From Glacieibacterium frigidum (GTDB lineage: Bacteria; Pseudomonadota; Alphaproteobacteria; Sphingomonadales; Sphingomonadaceae), in contig NZ_VJWA01000001.1 in the NCBI RefSeq assembly GCF_007097155.1, positions 777,501-841,500 of the forward strand: 64,000 nt of DNA, read 5' to 3'. Under the pieces are notes generated by a model that saw only the letters and a list, made by a program, of their open reading frames with translations, did not search any database and was not told the origin of the DNA. The position numbers and the translations under genes were made by a program. This document shows, in pieces, positions 37,771 to 45,894 of the stretch (its first letter is position 1; each line of letters begins with the position of its first letter).

Positions 37771-39330
37771 GTGGGGCTGGCGACACTCGATATCATTGTG
37801 GTCGTCGCCTATGCGATCGGCATCTTCGGCCTCGCCCAGTGGGTGTCGCGCGACAGGGGCGGCGAGAAGAAGGACACCGGGGATTATTTCCTAGCGTCGA
37901 AGTCGCTGCCGTGGTGGGCGGTCGGCGCGTCGCTGATCGCGGCGAACATCTCCGCCGAGCAGATCGTCGGCATGTCGGGGTCGGGCTATGCGCTGGGCCT
38001 GGCAATCGCGTCGTACGAGTGGATGGCGGCGATCTCGCTGATCATCGTCGGCAAGTATTTCCTGCCGATCTTCCTGAAGAACGAAATCTACTCGATGCCG
38101 CAGTTCCTCGAACAGCGGTACGGCCCGTCGATCCGCACGCTGATGGCGGTGTTCTGGCTGGGCCTCTACGTCTTCGTCAACCTGACCTCGATCATCTGGC
38201 TGGGGTCGATCGCAGTGCATCAGGTGGCGGGCGTCGACCAGGATATCGCTCTGATCGGCCTCGGCCTGTTCGCGCTACTGTACCAGATCCGCGGCGGGCT
38301 GAAGGCGGTGGCGTTGACCGACATCGTGCAGGTCACGCTGCTGGTGTTCGGCGGGCTGATCGTCTCGGGCCTGACGCTCAGCCAGATCGGCGGCGACAGC
38401 GGCATTCTCGGCGGCTTCGTCGAGCTGACGCGGCGGGTGCCCGAAAAGTTCGACATGATCCTGACGCCCGATAACCCCTATTACAAGGATCTGCCCGGCA
38501 TCGCCGTGCTGGTCGGCGGCATGTGGATCGTCAACCTCAGCTATTGGGGTTTCAACCAGTATATCATTCAGCGCGCGCTCGCGGCGAAGTCGCTCAAGGA
38601 AGCGCAGAAGGGCATCGTCTTCGCGGCATACCTCAAGCTGCTGATGCCCGTCATCATCGTCCTGCCGGGCATCGCCGCGGTGGTGCTCGCGCCCGGCCTG
38701 GCGCGGCCCGACGAGGCCTATCCGACGATGATGCGCCTGCTGCCGACCGGCCTGCTCGGGCTGGTCTTCGCGGCGCTGATCGCCGCGGTCATCGCCTCGA
38801 CCGCGTCGAAGGTGAACTCGATCGCGACGATCTTCACGCTCGATCTCTACAACCAGCGCGGCAAGGTGCACAGCGAGCGGCACCTCGTGAAGGTCGGCCG
38901 CATCGCCGCGGTCGTCGCAACCCTGCTCGCCATCCTGACCGCGCGACCGCTGCTCGGCAGCTTCGACCAGGCGTTTCAGTTCATTCAGGAATATACCGGC
39001 TTCTTCACCCCCGGAATCTTCGTGATCTTCATGCTCGGGCTGTTCTGGAAGAGCGCCAGCGAGGCGGGAGCGCTCGGCGCCGCGATCGGGTCGTTCGTCA
39101 TGTCGCTGGTGATCAAGCAGGTCTGGCCCGACTTTCCGTTCATCAACCGGATGGGGGTCGTGTTCGTGATCGCGCTCGTCGTCGCGGTCGTGGTGTCGCT
39201 GCTGCGTCCTGCGGCTGCGAGCCGGAACATGATCAGCACCGATGTCGACTACGCGACATCGCGCGGGTTCAACATCGGTGCCGTCGGCGTTATCCTGATC
39301 CTGATCGCGCTGTACGCGACTTGGTGGTAG
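37771..39330 (+). CDS. Sodium:solute symporter (SGLT-type sugar transporter)
   Basis: A 519-aa SSS-family protein with about 14 helices. It has DYFLASKSLPWWAVGASLIAAN at the helix 1 region, SAEQIVGMSGSGYALG, NEIYSMPQFLEQRYG and a helix-8 region VIASTASKVNSIATIFTLDLY with the usual sodium-site Ser/Thr, much as in Vibrio SGLT. It probably brings xylose, or another monosaccharide released by the locus, into the cytoplasm. GTG start after GGGGGAGAG. Confidence 0.92.
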   Translation: MGLATLDIIVVVAYAIGIFGLAQWVSRDRGGEKKDTGDYFLASKSLPWWAVGASLIAANISAEQIVGMSGSGYALGLAIASYEWMAAISLIIVGKYFLPIFLKNEIYSMPQFLEQRYGPSIRTLMAVFWLGLYVFVNLTSIIWLGSIAVHQVAGVDQDIALIGLGLFALLYQIRGGLKAVALTDIVQVTLLVFGGLIVSGLTLSQIGGDSGILGGFVELTRRVPEKFDMILTPDNPYYKDLPGIAVLVGGMWIVNLSYWGFNQYIIQRALAAKSLKEAQKGIVFAAYLKLLMPVIIVLPGIAAVVLAPGLARPDEAYPTMMRLLPTGLLGLVFAALIAAVIASTASKVNSIATIFTLDLYNQRGKVHSERHLVKVGRIAAVVATLLAILTARPLLGSFDQAFQFIQEYTGFFTPGIFVIFMLGLFWKSASEAGALGAAIGSFVMSLVIKQVWPDFPFINRMGVVFVIALVVAVVVSLLRPAAASRNMISTDVDYATSRGFNIGAVGVILILIALYATWW

Positions 39331-39334
39331 GCGC

Positions 39335-40531
39335 TCAGCCGTCCCGGCGCAGTCGCGCGCGGTGGCGGCGCGGCTGGAAGTACAGCGCCTCGCCGCACGT
39401 GCCGTCCTCATAGGCCGACAGATATTTCTCCGTGTGCGCGGCGATGTTGGTGTCGGGCGGATGCTTGGCGATCTCGTCGAGGACGATATCGACACCCAGC
39501 CCCGGTCGGTCGGGAACGACCATATGGCCGTCGACGATCTCCAGCGGCTGGGTGATGACGCGCGCGCGGCCTTCCCAGTCGGTGCGGAAGCGCTCGTGGA
39601 TCAGCGCGTTGGGGATCGCCGCGAGCAGGTGGATCGCGGCATATTCGGCAATCGGCCCGAGCGTCCCCGAATGCGGCGCGACGCTGACGAAATTGGCCTC
39701 CGCCAGCACCGCGATCTTGCGCATCTGGCTGATGCCGACGCGCCCCATGTCGGGCTGGACGATGTCGACGAGGCCCTCGCCGATCAGCTGACGGTAGCCC
39801 CACAGCAGCGCCGAGCGTTCTCCCGCCGCGAGCGGCAGGTCGGTCGCGGACCGCAGCCGCCTGAGCCCCGCCAGATCCTCGGGCGCCAGCGCTTCTTCCA
39901 GGAACAGCAGGTCGTAAGGTTCGAGCGCGCGCGCGATCGCAATCGCGTCCGGAGCATTCAGCCATGGCGGCCCGTGCAGGTCGACGGCGATGTCGATGTC
40001 GCGCCCAACGGCCTCGCGCAGCGCCGCGACCTTGTCGACGGCGGTGCGGATGTTGCCGGCCTTCAGTGCGCCGTACCCTTCGGCGACCGCCGCGACTGCC
40101 AGCTCGGTCGAGCTGGCATGGACGTAGCAGCGCACCCGGTCGCGGAACTTGCCGCCGAGCAACTGCCACACCGGCACGCCCAGCGACTTGGCGGTGATGT
40201 CCCACAGCGCCATGTCGATCGCGGCCATTGCGCCCGATCCCGGCGTGCCCGTCTGGCCGTGCCCCATCTGCGAGACGAACATGCGGTGCCACAGCCGGTC
40301 GATGTTGCGCGGGTCCTCGCCGATCAGGACCGTCGCGAGGTCGGCGATGCCCGCGGCGACCATCCGCGGCCAGCCGCTGCCCTCGCCGACGCCGCTGATC
40401 CCTGCGTCGGTCTCGATCCGCACGAAGCACCAGTGGCGCGACCCGCCGCTGCTGATCCCGCCCGCCGACCAGGCGGTCTCGCTTGGTGCACCCGCTGCCA
40501 TCAGATAAGGCGTTATGCTCGTGATCCGCAC
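39335..40531 (-). CDS. Enolase-superfamily sugar acid dehydratase (mandelate racemase/galactonate dehydratase subgroup)
   Basis: A 398-aa enzyme with the N-terminal capping domain and a barrel carrying metal ligands in DLHGPPW, FLEEALAPED and AAGERSALLWGY, and a C-terminal base region VAPHSGTLGP. This subgroup dehydrates aldonic acids such as galactonate, arabinonate or xylonate. Since no IlvD-type xylonate dehydratase is present here, it is a candidate for that step. GTG start at 40531. Its stop is 4 nt from the symporter stop (convergent). Confidence 0.87.
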   Translation of the reverse strand: MRITSITPYLMAAGAPSETAWSAGGISSGGSRHWCFVRIETDAGISGVGEGSGWPRMVAAGIADLATVLIGEDPRNIDRLWHRMFVSQMGHGQTGTPGSGAMAAIDMALWDITAKSLGVPVWQLLGGKFRDRVRCYVHASSTELAVAAVAEGYGALKAGNIRTAVDKVAALREAVGRDIDIAVDLHGPPWLNAPDAIAIARALEPYDLLFLEEALAPEDLAGLRRLRSATDLPLAAGERSALLWGYRQLIGEGLVDIVQPDMGRVGISQMRKIAVLAEANFVSVAPHSGTLGPIAEYAAIHLLAAIPNALIHERFRTDWEGRARVITQPLEIVDGHMVVPDRPGLGVDIVLDEIAKHPPDTNIAAHTEKYLSAYEDGTCGEALYFQPRRHRARLRRDG

Positions 40532-40611
40532 CGCTCGCGCCCCTGTAACCTGCGTTCGCTAGCCTTCGGGGGTTGCACCAATTCTGTCAACTTGTCAGCG
40601 AAACGGGCAAA

Positions 40612-40630
40612 GTTGTAAGAAGCGGTAAGC
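40612..40630. promoter_or_regulatory. GntR-type operator candidate in the dehydratase/aldehyde dehydrogenase gap
   Basis: GTTGTAAGAAG followed at once by CGGTAAGC, giving two half-sites 10 bp apart, between the divergent genes starting at 40531 and 40653. Confidence 0.45.
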
Positions 40631-40652
40631 GCCTGCAGGCGATATTGGAGTG

Positions 40653-42224
40653 ATGACCTTGGAAGCTTTCCTGATCGCCGGCGAGCCGGTGACGACGTCC
40701 GAAACCTTCAAGGCGGTCGATCCGTCGCTTGGGCACACGATCGATCCGCCGTTCGCGGTGTCGGACGAAAGTCATGTCGAGCGTGCCTGCATCGCCGCCG
40801 CCGCTGCCTTCGAAGCCTTCGCCGAGGCGCCGATCGAGACGCGCGCCCGCCTGCTCGAGACTATCGCCGACGAGATCGAGGGCATCGGCGACGCGCTGAT
40901 CGTCCGCGCGATGGCCGAGACCGGGCTGCCCCGCCCCCGCCTCGAAGGCGAGCGCGGCCGCACGACCGGCCAGCTCCGCATGTTCGCCGCCGTCGTCCGC
41001 GAGGGCGGGTGGCAGGACATTCGGATCGACTCGGCGCTGCCCGATCGCCAGCCGCTGCCGCGCCCCGACCTGCGCATGATCAAGCGGCCGCTGGGTCCCG
41101 TCGCGGTGTTCGGCGCGTCGAACTTCCCGCTCGCTTTCTCGGTGGCCGGCGGCGACACCGCGTCGGCGCTCGCCGCAGGCTGCCCGGTCGTGATCAAGGG
41201 CCACCCGGCGCACCCGGGCCTGTCCGCGATGGTCGGCGGCGCGATCGCCAAGGCCGTCGCCGCCGTCGGGCTGCCTGCGGGCGTCTTCTCGCTGCTCGCC
41301 GGCCCGTCGAACGCGCTTGGCTCGGCGCTCGTCCTCGATCCGCGCATCGCGGCGGTCGGGTTCACGGGCTCGCGGCAAGGCGGACTGGCGCTGGTCGAGC
41401 TGGCGGCGCGGCGGCCCGTGCCGATCCCGGTCTATGCCGAGATGAGCAGCGTCAACCCCGTGATCCTGTTCCCCGCCGCGCTCGCGGCGCGTGCCGAGGC
41501 GCTGGCGGCGGGCTATGTCGGCTCGCTGACCTTCAGCGCCGGGCAGCTGTGCACCAACCCGGGGCTGGTCTTCGCGGTAGACGGCCCGGGCTTAGCGCGC
41601 TTTTCGGAGAGTGCCGCGAATGCACTCGCGGCGGCCGGCCCCGCGACTATGCTGACCCCTGGGATCGCCAAAGCGTTCCGCACCGGCGTCGCGAAGCTCA
41701 CCGGCAGCAGCGGCGTGACCGAGCTTGCCCGTGGTGCGGCGCCCGCGGGCGAGTGCCAGTCGCAGGCATCCCTGTTCACCATCTCCGCGCCGGACTTCAT
41801 CGCGCAGGCAGAGGTACGCGAGGAGGTGTTCGGCCACACCTCGCTCGTCGTGCGCTGCGCCGACCAGGCGGAACTATGCGCCGCGCTCGCGGTACTGGAG
41901 GGGCAGCTGACGGTCACGCTGCAGATCGACCCTGACGACGGACCCGCCGCCCGGGCGCTGATGCCGCTACTGGTGCAAAAGGCCGGGCGCCTGCTCGCCA
42001 ACGGCTGGCCCACTGGCGTCGAGGTTGCGCCTGCGATGGTTCACGGCGGTCCGTTCCCTGCCACGTCCGACGGCCGCAGCACCTCGGTCGGCTGGCTCGC
42101 CATCGACCGTTTCCTGCGTCCCGTCTGCTATCAGAACATGCCCGCGGCGCTGCTGCCCCCCGCGCTTGCCGGCGACGGTGCAGGCAGCTGGCGGCTAGTC
42201 GATGGACACCGCGTCGCAGCCTGA
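40653..42224 (+). CDS. 2-ketoglutarate semialdehyde dehydrogenase (type III-like)
   Basis: A 523-aa aldehyde dehydrogenase of the KGSADH subgroup, the last Weimberg step to 2-ketoglutarate. It has the cofactor segment GPVAVFGASNFPLAFSVAGGD, then GFTGSRQGG, catalytic Glu in AEMSSVNP, and nucleophile Cys300 in SAGQLCTNPG. It equals Caulobacter XylA in role; that name is avoided here because it is also used for xylose isomerase. An in-frame GTG lies just before the ATG at 40653. Confidence 0.92.
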   Translation: MTLEAFLIAGEPVTTSETFKAVDPSLGHTIDPPFAVSDESHVERACIAAAAAFEAFAEAPIETRARLLETIADEIEGIGDALIVRAMAETGLPRPRLEGERGRTTGQLRMFAAVVREGGWQDIRIDSALPDRQPLPRPDLRMIKRPLGPVAVFGASNFPLAFSVAGGDTASALAAGCPVVIKGHPAHPGLSAMVGGAIAKAVAAVGLPAGVFSLLAGPSNALGSALVLDPRIAAVGFTGSRQGGLALVELAARRPVPIPVYAEMSSVNPVILFPAALAARAEALAAGYVGSLTFSAGQLCTNPGLVFAVDGPGLARFSESAANALAAAGPATMLTPGIAKAFRTGVAKLTGSSGVTELARGAAPAGECQSQASLFTISAPDFIAQAEVREEVFGHTSLVVRCADQAELCAALAVLEGQLTVTLQIDPDDGPAARALMPLLVQKAGRLLANGWPTGVEVAPAMVHGGPFPATSDGRSTSVGWLAIDRFLRPVCYQNMPAALLPPALAGDGAGSWRLVDGHRVAA

Positions 42225-42241
42225 ACCGGCCAAGTAAATCG

Positions 42242-42257
42242 GTTGCAAGTTTGCAAC
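42242..42257. promoter_or_regulatory. Perfect dyad upstream of the GntR gene
   Basis: GTTGCAA-GT-TTGCAAC, a perfect 7-bp inverted repeat 46 nt before the regulator start; the left half is one base off the locus motif GTTGTAA. Confidence 0.6.
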
Positions 42258-42260
42258 TTT

Positions 42261-42273
42261 ACTGCTTACCATT
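42261..42273. promoter_or_regulatory. Second operator-like site before the GntR gene
   Basis: ACTGCTTACCATT (reverse AATGGTAAGCAGT), compare the locus sites with TGGTAAGAC. It lies 30 nt before the start, consistent with autoregulation. Confidence 0.45.
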
Positions 42274-42303
42274 ACAATTAATGACATCTGCATCTGGACG
42301 CCC

Positions 42304-43047
42304 ATGTTGAACGTCCCCTTCAAGACCGAAACAAAGCCGGTTGCCGGTCCGCGGGCACCACTTGACCCGGGGGCGGTCAAGCTGAGCGACATCGTCTATG
42401 CCAAGATCGCCGGGCGTATTCGGTCGGGCGAGTATTCGGTCGATAGCCGCCTGCCGACCGAAAACGACCTGGCCGAGGCGCTCGGCGTGTCGCGCCCGAT
42501 CGTGCGCGAGGCGCTGGCGCGGCTGCGCAACGACGGCGTGGTGATGTCGAGGCGCGGGTCGGGCACCTATGTCCAGCGCGTGCAGGACACCGTGCCCAGC
42601 CGCATGCCGCCGCTGACCTCGATCTCCGACATGAAGCGCTGCCTCGAATACCGGATCAGCCTCGAGGGTGAATCCGCCTGGCATGCGGCGCGCGGCGCGG
42701 CCGAGGACCGCGTCGTGCTGACCGAGGCGATGGCGCGGCTCGACCGCGATTTCGAGCACAAGACGCTGGAACCCGACAACGACTTCGCGTTCCACCACGC
42801 GGTCGCGCTCGCCACCGGCAACCGCTTCTTCCACGAAACAATGTCGTCGATGCGCGAGACGATCATCACGGCGATGCAGATCACGCCGAACTTCATCTCG
42901 CCGCGCTCGCACGACCGGCTTGCGACGCTCCACAAGGAGCATCAGGCGGTCTATCTGGCGGTCATGGCGAACGACGCCGAGGGTGCCCGCGACGCGATGC
43001 GCACGCATCTGACGCGCGCCATGCAGCGGGTTTTCGACGGGCTCTAG
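42304..43047 (+). CDS. GntR-family transcriptional regulator, FadR/FCD type
   Basis: A 247-aa regulator. The winged helix (about residues 25-95) has RLPTENDLAEALGVSRPIVR, EALARLRNDGVVMSRRGSGT and a wing ending in YVQ. The C-terminal FCD effector domain (about 105-240) has the metal/ligand set Asp in DNDFAFHHAVALATGN, then His in HKEHQAV and RTHLTRA. Ligands of this subfamily are often sugar acids. It is the only regulator in the 42-kb locus, so it is the best candidate to bind the shared motif. Its own upstream region has motif-like sites. Confidence 0.93.
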   Translation: MLNVPFKTETKPVAGPRAPLDPGAVKLSDIVYAKIAGRIRSGEYSVDSRLPTENDLAEALGVSRPIVREALARLRNDGVVMSRRGSGTYVQRVQDTVPSRMPPLTSISDMKRCLEYRISLEGESAWHAARGAAEDRVVLTEAMARLDRDFEHKTLEPDNDFAFHHAVALATGNRFFHETMSSMRETIITAMQITPNFISPRSHDRLATLHKEHQAVYLAVMANDAEGARDAMRTHLTRAMQRVFDGL

Positions 43048-43051
43048 CGTT

Positions 43052-43966
43052 TCAGATCCGCGTCGGCGTCGGCATCAGGCCGGCAAACGGCGCCGGCATC
43101 GCGAGCAGCCCCCCCTTGATGCCGTCGTCGGTCTCGCCGTTCTTCAGCCCGGCGGTGGTCAAGTACAGCGTGCGCAGGTTGCTGCCGCCGAACGCCGGTC
43201 GCGTCGGCGTGTCGACCGGCAATTCGAGGCTGCGGTCGAGGCGGCCGTCGGGCATGAAGCGGTGGAGATAGGGTGAAGCCATCGCCGCGCTCCAATAGCC
43301 GCCTTCGCTGTCGATCGTGGCACCGTCAGGCTTGCCGGGCAAATTCGCGAAATCGACGAACAGGCGCGCGGCACCCATCGTGCCGGTCGCGGGATCGTAG
43401 GGCGCCGCCCAGACCTTCCGAACATCGGCGAACGAGTCCGAGAAATACAGCGTCCGCCCGTCGGGGCTGAACGCCAGGCCGTTGGTGGTGTTGAGGCCGT
43501 CGACGAGGACGCGGACCGACAGGTCGGCGTCGATACCGTAGATCGCCGCGCGCGCGTCGTTGCCGCGCCCCGGGAGCATCGTCCCGATGATCAGCCGCCC
43601 ATGGGAGTCAACGGTCGCGTCGTTGAACAGATGCCCGGGCGGGAGCGTGAGGTCGAGCGGCATCGTGGTGAAAGTGCCGGCCGCGGGATCGAAGGCCGCG
43701 AGCCCGTCCGACAGCGCGACGATCAGCCCGCCGCGCTCGCGCAGCACCACCGCGCGCGCCCAGGGCAGATGCGGGCCGGGCGTCTTCCAGTAGTGCGTCG
43801 TCCCGTCGGCGGCGGTCAGCACGAGCGCGTGCCCGTGCATGTCGACCCACCAGACGCCGCCGTCGGCGCTCGACCAGACGGCGGACTCGCCGAAGAAGCC
43901 GCGAAAGCGACCGGTCGGCGTCGCGCCGCTCGCCGCGACGGGGGCGTCGGTGAGGCGCGGCGTCAT
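43052..43966 (-). CDS. SMP-30/gluconolactonase family sugar lactonase
   Basis: A 304-aa six-bladed beta-propeller lactonase. It has GESAVWSSADGGVWWVDMHG (Glu metal ligand), HLFNDATVDSHGRLIIGTM, LNTTNGLAFSPDGRTLYFSD (Asn and Asp ligands) and KPDGATIDSEGGYWSA. It would open xylonolactone (the XylC role) or glucarolactone produced by the dehydrogenases of the locus. No signal peptide, so cytoplasmic. It is the last gene of a six-gene operon; ATG at 43966 overlaps the upstream stop by 4 nt. Confidence 0.9.
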   Translation of the reverse strand: MTPRLTDAPVAASGATPTGRFRGFFGESAVWSSADGGVWWVDMHGHALVLTAADGTTHYWKTPGPHLPWARAVVLRERGGLIVALSDGLAAFDPAAGTFTTMPLDLTLPPGHLFNDATVDSHGRLIIGTMLPGRGNDARAAIYGIDADLSVRVLVDGLNTTNGLAFSPDGRTLYFSDSFADVRKVWAAPYDPATGTMGAARLFVDFANLPGKPDGATIDSEGGYWSAAMASPYLHRFMPDGRLDRSLELPVDTPTRPAFGGSNLRTLYLTTAGLKNGETDDGIKGGLLAMPAPFAGLMPTPTRI

Positions 43967-45894
43967 GGGATCGCGAGCTCGAAGGGGATGGCGGGGATGT
44001 CGGTCTTGCCGAACAGGTTGACCACCGGCGAGTTCGCCCAGGCGTAGCGGACGAACGCCGTGTTGCCCTCGTTCGCGCCCGTCAGGACCACCGAATCCCC
44101 CTCGACCCGACCCTCCGCGAAGGCGCACACCCGCGCCGCATCGCACGTCTCGAAGCCGATCGCCTGCGGCGACGAATAGGTCAGCAGCGCGCCGTCGGTG
44201 TCGCCGAAGCGCACGATGATGTCGCCGCCGCGCCGGGTGACGCTCAGCGGGCGCGGCCCGCCGACGCTTATCGGATCGCCGTACGCGAGGTGCCGCATGG
44301 CGCGGGCGGCGCGCTGGCCGACGATCTTCTTCTGCGCCGGGTGAATGTCCCAGCGGTCGCCCGCGTCGACGGTGACGATCAGCGCGGTCCTGGGGTCATC
44401 GAGCGACACCTGCCGCTGGACCTCGCGCAGCGCGGCCCAGTCGGACTTGCCGGGCTTCGTCGCGACCGGACCATAGGCGGTCAGCTGGACGAGGACGAAC
44501 GGCAGGTCGCGATCGGCGAAGGTCCGCCGCCAGTCGCGCATCAGCCCGGGCAGCAGCCGGCGGTATGTGCCCGGATCGGCGACGTTCGACTCCCCCTGAT
44601 ACCAGACGACGCCCTTGAAGGCGTAGGCGCCGAGCGGCGCGATCATGCCGTTGTACAGCGTGCCGAGACCCTGACCCCCGGTCCACGGTGCCCGCGGCGC
44701 GAGCGGCAGGTCGCCGCTGCGCGCGACCATCCTGTACCGCCAGTCGGGCGTCAGCGGCACGGTGCCGCCGCTCGCGATCCATTCGCAGCCGTCGCGGCAA
44801 ACCCGCGTCTTCCACTCCGAGCCCTGGTCGAGCAGGCGCACCGCGACGAGATTGCGCCCCGCCTTCAGCAGGCCGCGCGGCACCGGATAGGGCTCGCGAC
44901 GCCCGCCTTCGCGTGCGCCGACCAAGCGGCCGTTGATCCAGACCGTCGCATCCTCGCTGACGGCGCCGAGGTCGAGCGCCGAGATGCGCCGTGCCGTCGC
45001 GGCGTCGAGCGTCGCCTCGTGCCGATACCAGATCGCACCGCCGAACCATGTGTCGCTGACGCCCTTCGACGGATTGCGCTGGCCCGGCAGCTGTGCCCAG
45101 TCCCAGCTCATGTCGTCGTAATCGGGTCGCGTGCGGCCCGCGTCGGGGGCGGTCGCCTGCCACCAGGCCTCGACGTGCCGCTGCCACTCCGCACGCCCGG
45201 CTTCGGGCAACCGGGCGAACGCCTGCAACGCCGCGACACGATCGCCGAACGGCGGCGTCTGGCGCAGGGCGTCGGCGCTCAGCCAGCTTTCGACGCGGGT
45301 GCCGCCGAGCGACGAGCGGATGAAGCCGATCGTCACCCCCGCGGTCTTCTTCAACTCGAGCGCCATGTAGTAGCAGACCGCCGAGGACTCGCCCAAGCTG
45401 TCGGGCGCGGCCGTTTTCCAGGCGATGCGGTCGCCCAGCCGCGCCTGCTCCAGCGGCGGCTGGTTGATCGGGATCGTCGCGAAGCGGACCGCCGGGTCGG
45501 CGGCGACCTTCAACTGGTTCGACGCATTGGTCGCGAACTTGGTCAGGTACGACATGTTCGACTGGCCGCCGCACAGGAAGACGTCGCCGACCATGACATC
45601 GTCGATCGCCGCGGTTGCTGCTGCCATGTCGGTGACGGTCAGGCGGTACGGGCCGCCGGCGGGCATCGCGGGCAGGGTAGCGGACCAGGCCCCCGCCGCA
45701 TCGGTGACAGCCTCGACCGACTTTCCGGCCATGGCGACAGCCACCGCCTGCGCCGGGGCGGCGGTGCCGCGCACGCGGATCGGCCGGTCGCGCTGGATGA
45801 CGGCATGATCGGCGAACAGCGGATCGAACTGCGGCCCGGCGTCCTGCGCGAGCGCGGGGGTCGCCACGAGCAGGGGAGCGAGCAGCCGCCTCAT
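43963..45894 (-). CDS. SASA-type carbohydrate acetylesterase (sialate O-acetylesterase family)
   Basis: A 643-aa exported esterase. It has a signal peptide (RRLLAPLLVATPALA), the catalytic GGQSNMSY with Ser about residue 112, an inserted galactose-binding-like region (ISALDLGAVSEDATVWINGR), WYQGESN, and a C-terminal DIHPAQKK with Asp/His. Family members de-acetylate xylan-type sugars, which suits a xylan locus. The start ATG at 45894 overlaps the upstream stop (ATGA). Confidence 0.88.
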   Translation of the reverse strand: MRRLLAPLLVATPALAQDAGPQFDPLFADHAVIQRDRPIRVRGTAAPAQAVAVAMAGKSVEAVTDAAGAWSATLPAMPAGGPYRLTVTDMAAATAAIDDVMVGDVFLCGGQSNMSYLTKFATNASNQLKVAADPAVRFATIPINQPPLEQARLGDRIAWKTAAPDSLGESSAVCYYMALELKKTAGVTIGFIRSSLGGTRVESWLSADALRQTPPFGDRVAALQAFARLPEAGRAEWQRHVEAWWQATAPDAGRTRPDYDDMSWDWAQLPGQRNPSKGVSDTWFGGAIWYRHEATLDAATARRISALDLGAVSEDATVWINGRLVGAREGGRREPYPVPRGLLKAGRNLVAVRLLDQGSEWKTRVCRDGCEWIASGGTVPLTPDWRYRMVARSGDLPLAPRAPWTGGQGLGTLYNGMIAPLGAYAFKGVVWYQGESNVADPGTYRRLLPGLMRDWRRTFADRDLPFVLVQLTAYGPVATKPGKSDWAALREVQRQVSLDDPRTALIVTVDAGDRWDIHPAQKKIVGQRAARAMRHLAYGDPISVGGPRPLSVTRRGGDIIVRFGDTDGALLTYSSPQAIGFETCDAARVCAFAEGRVEGDSVVLTGANEGNTAFVRYAWANSPVVNLFGKTDIPAIPFELAIP

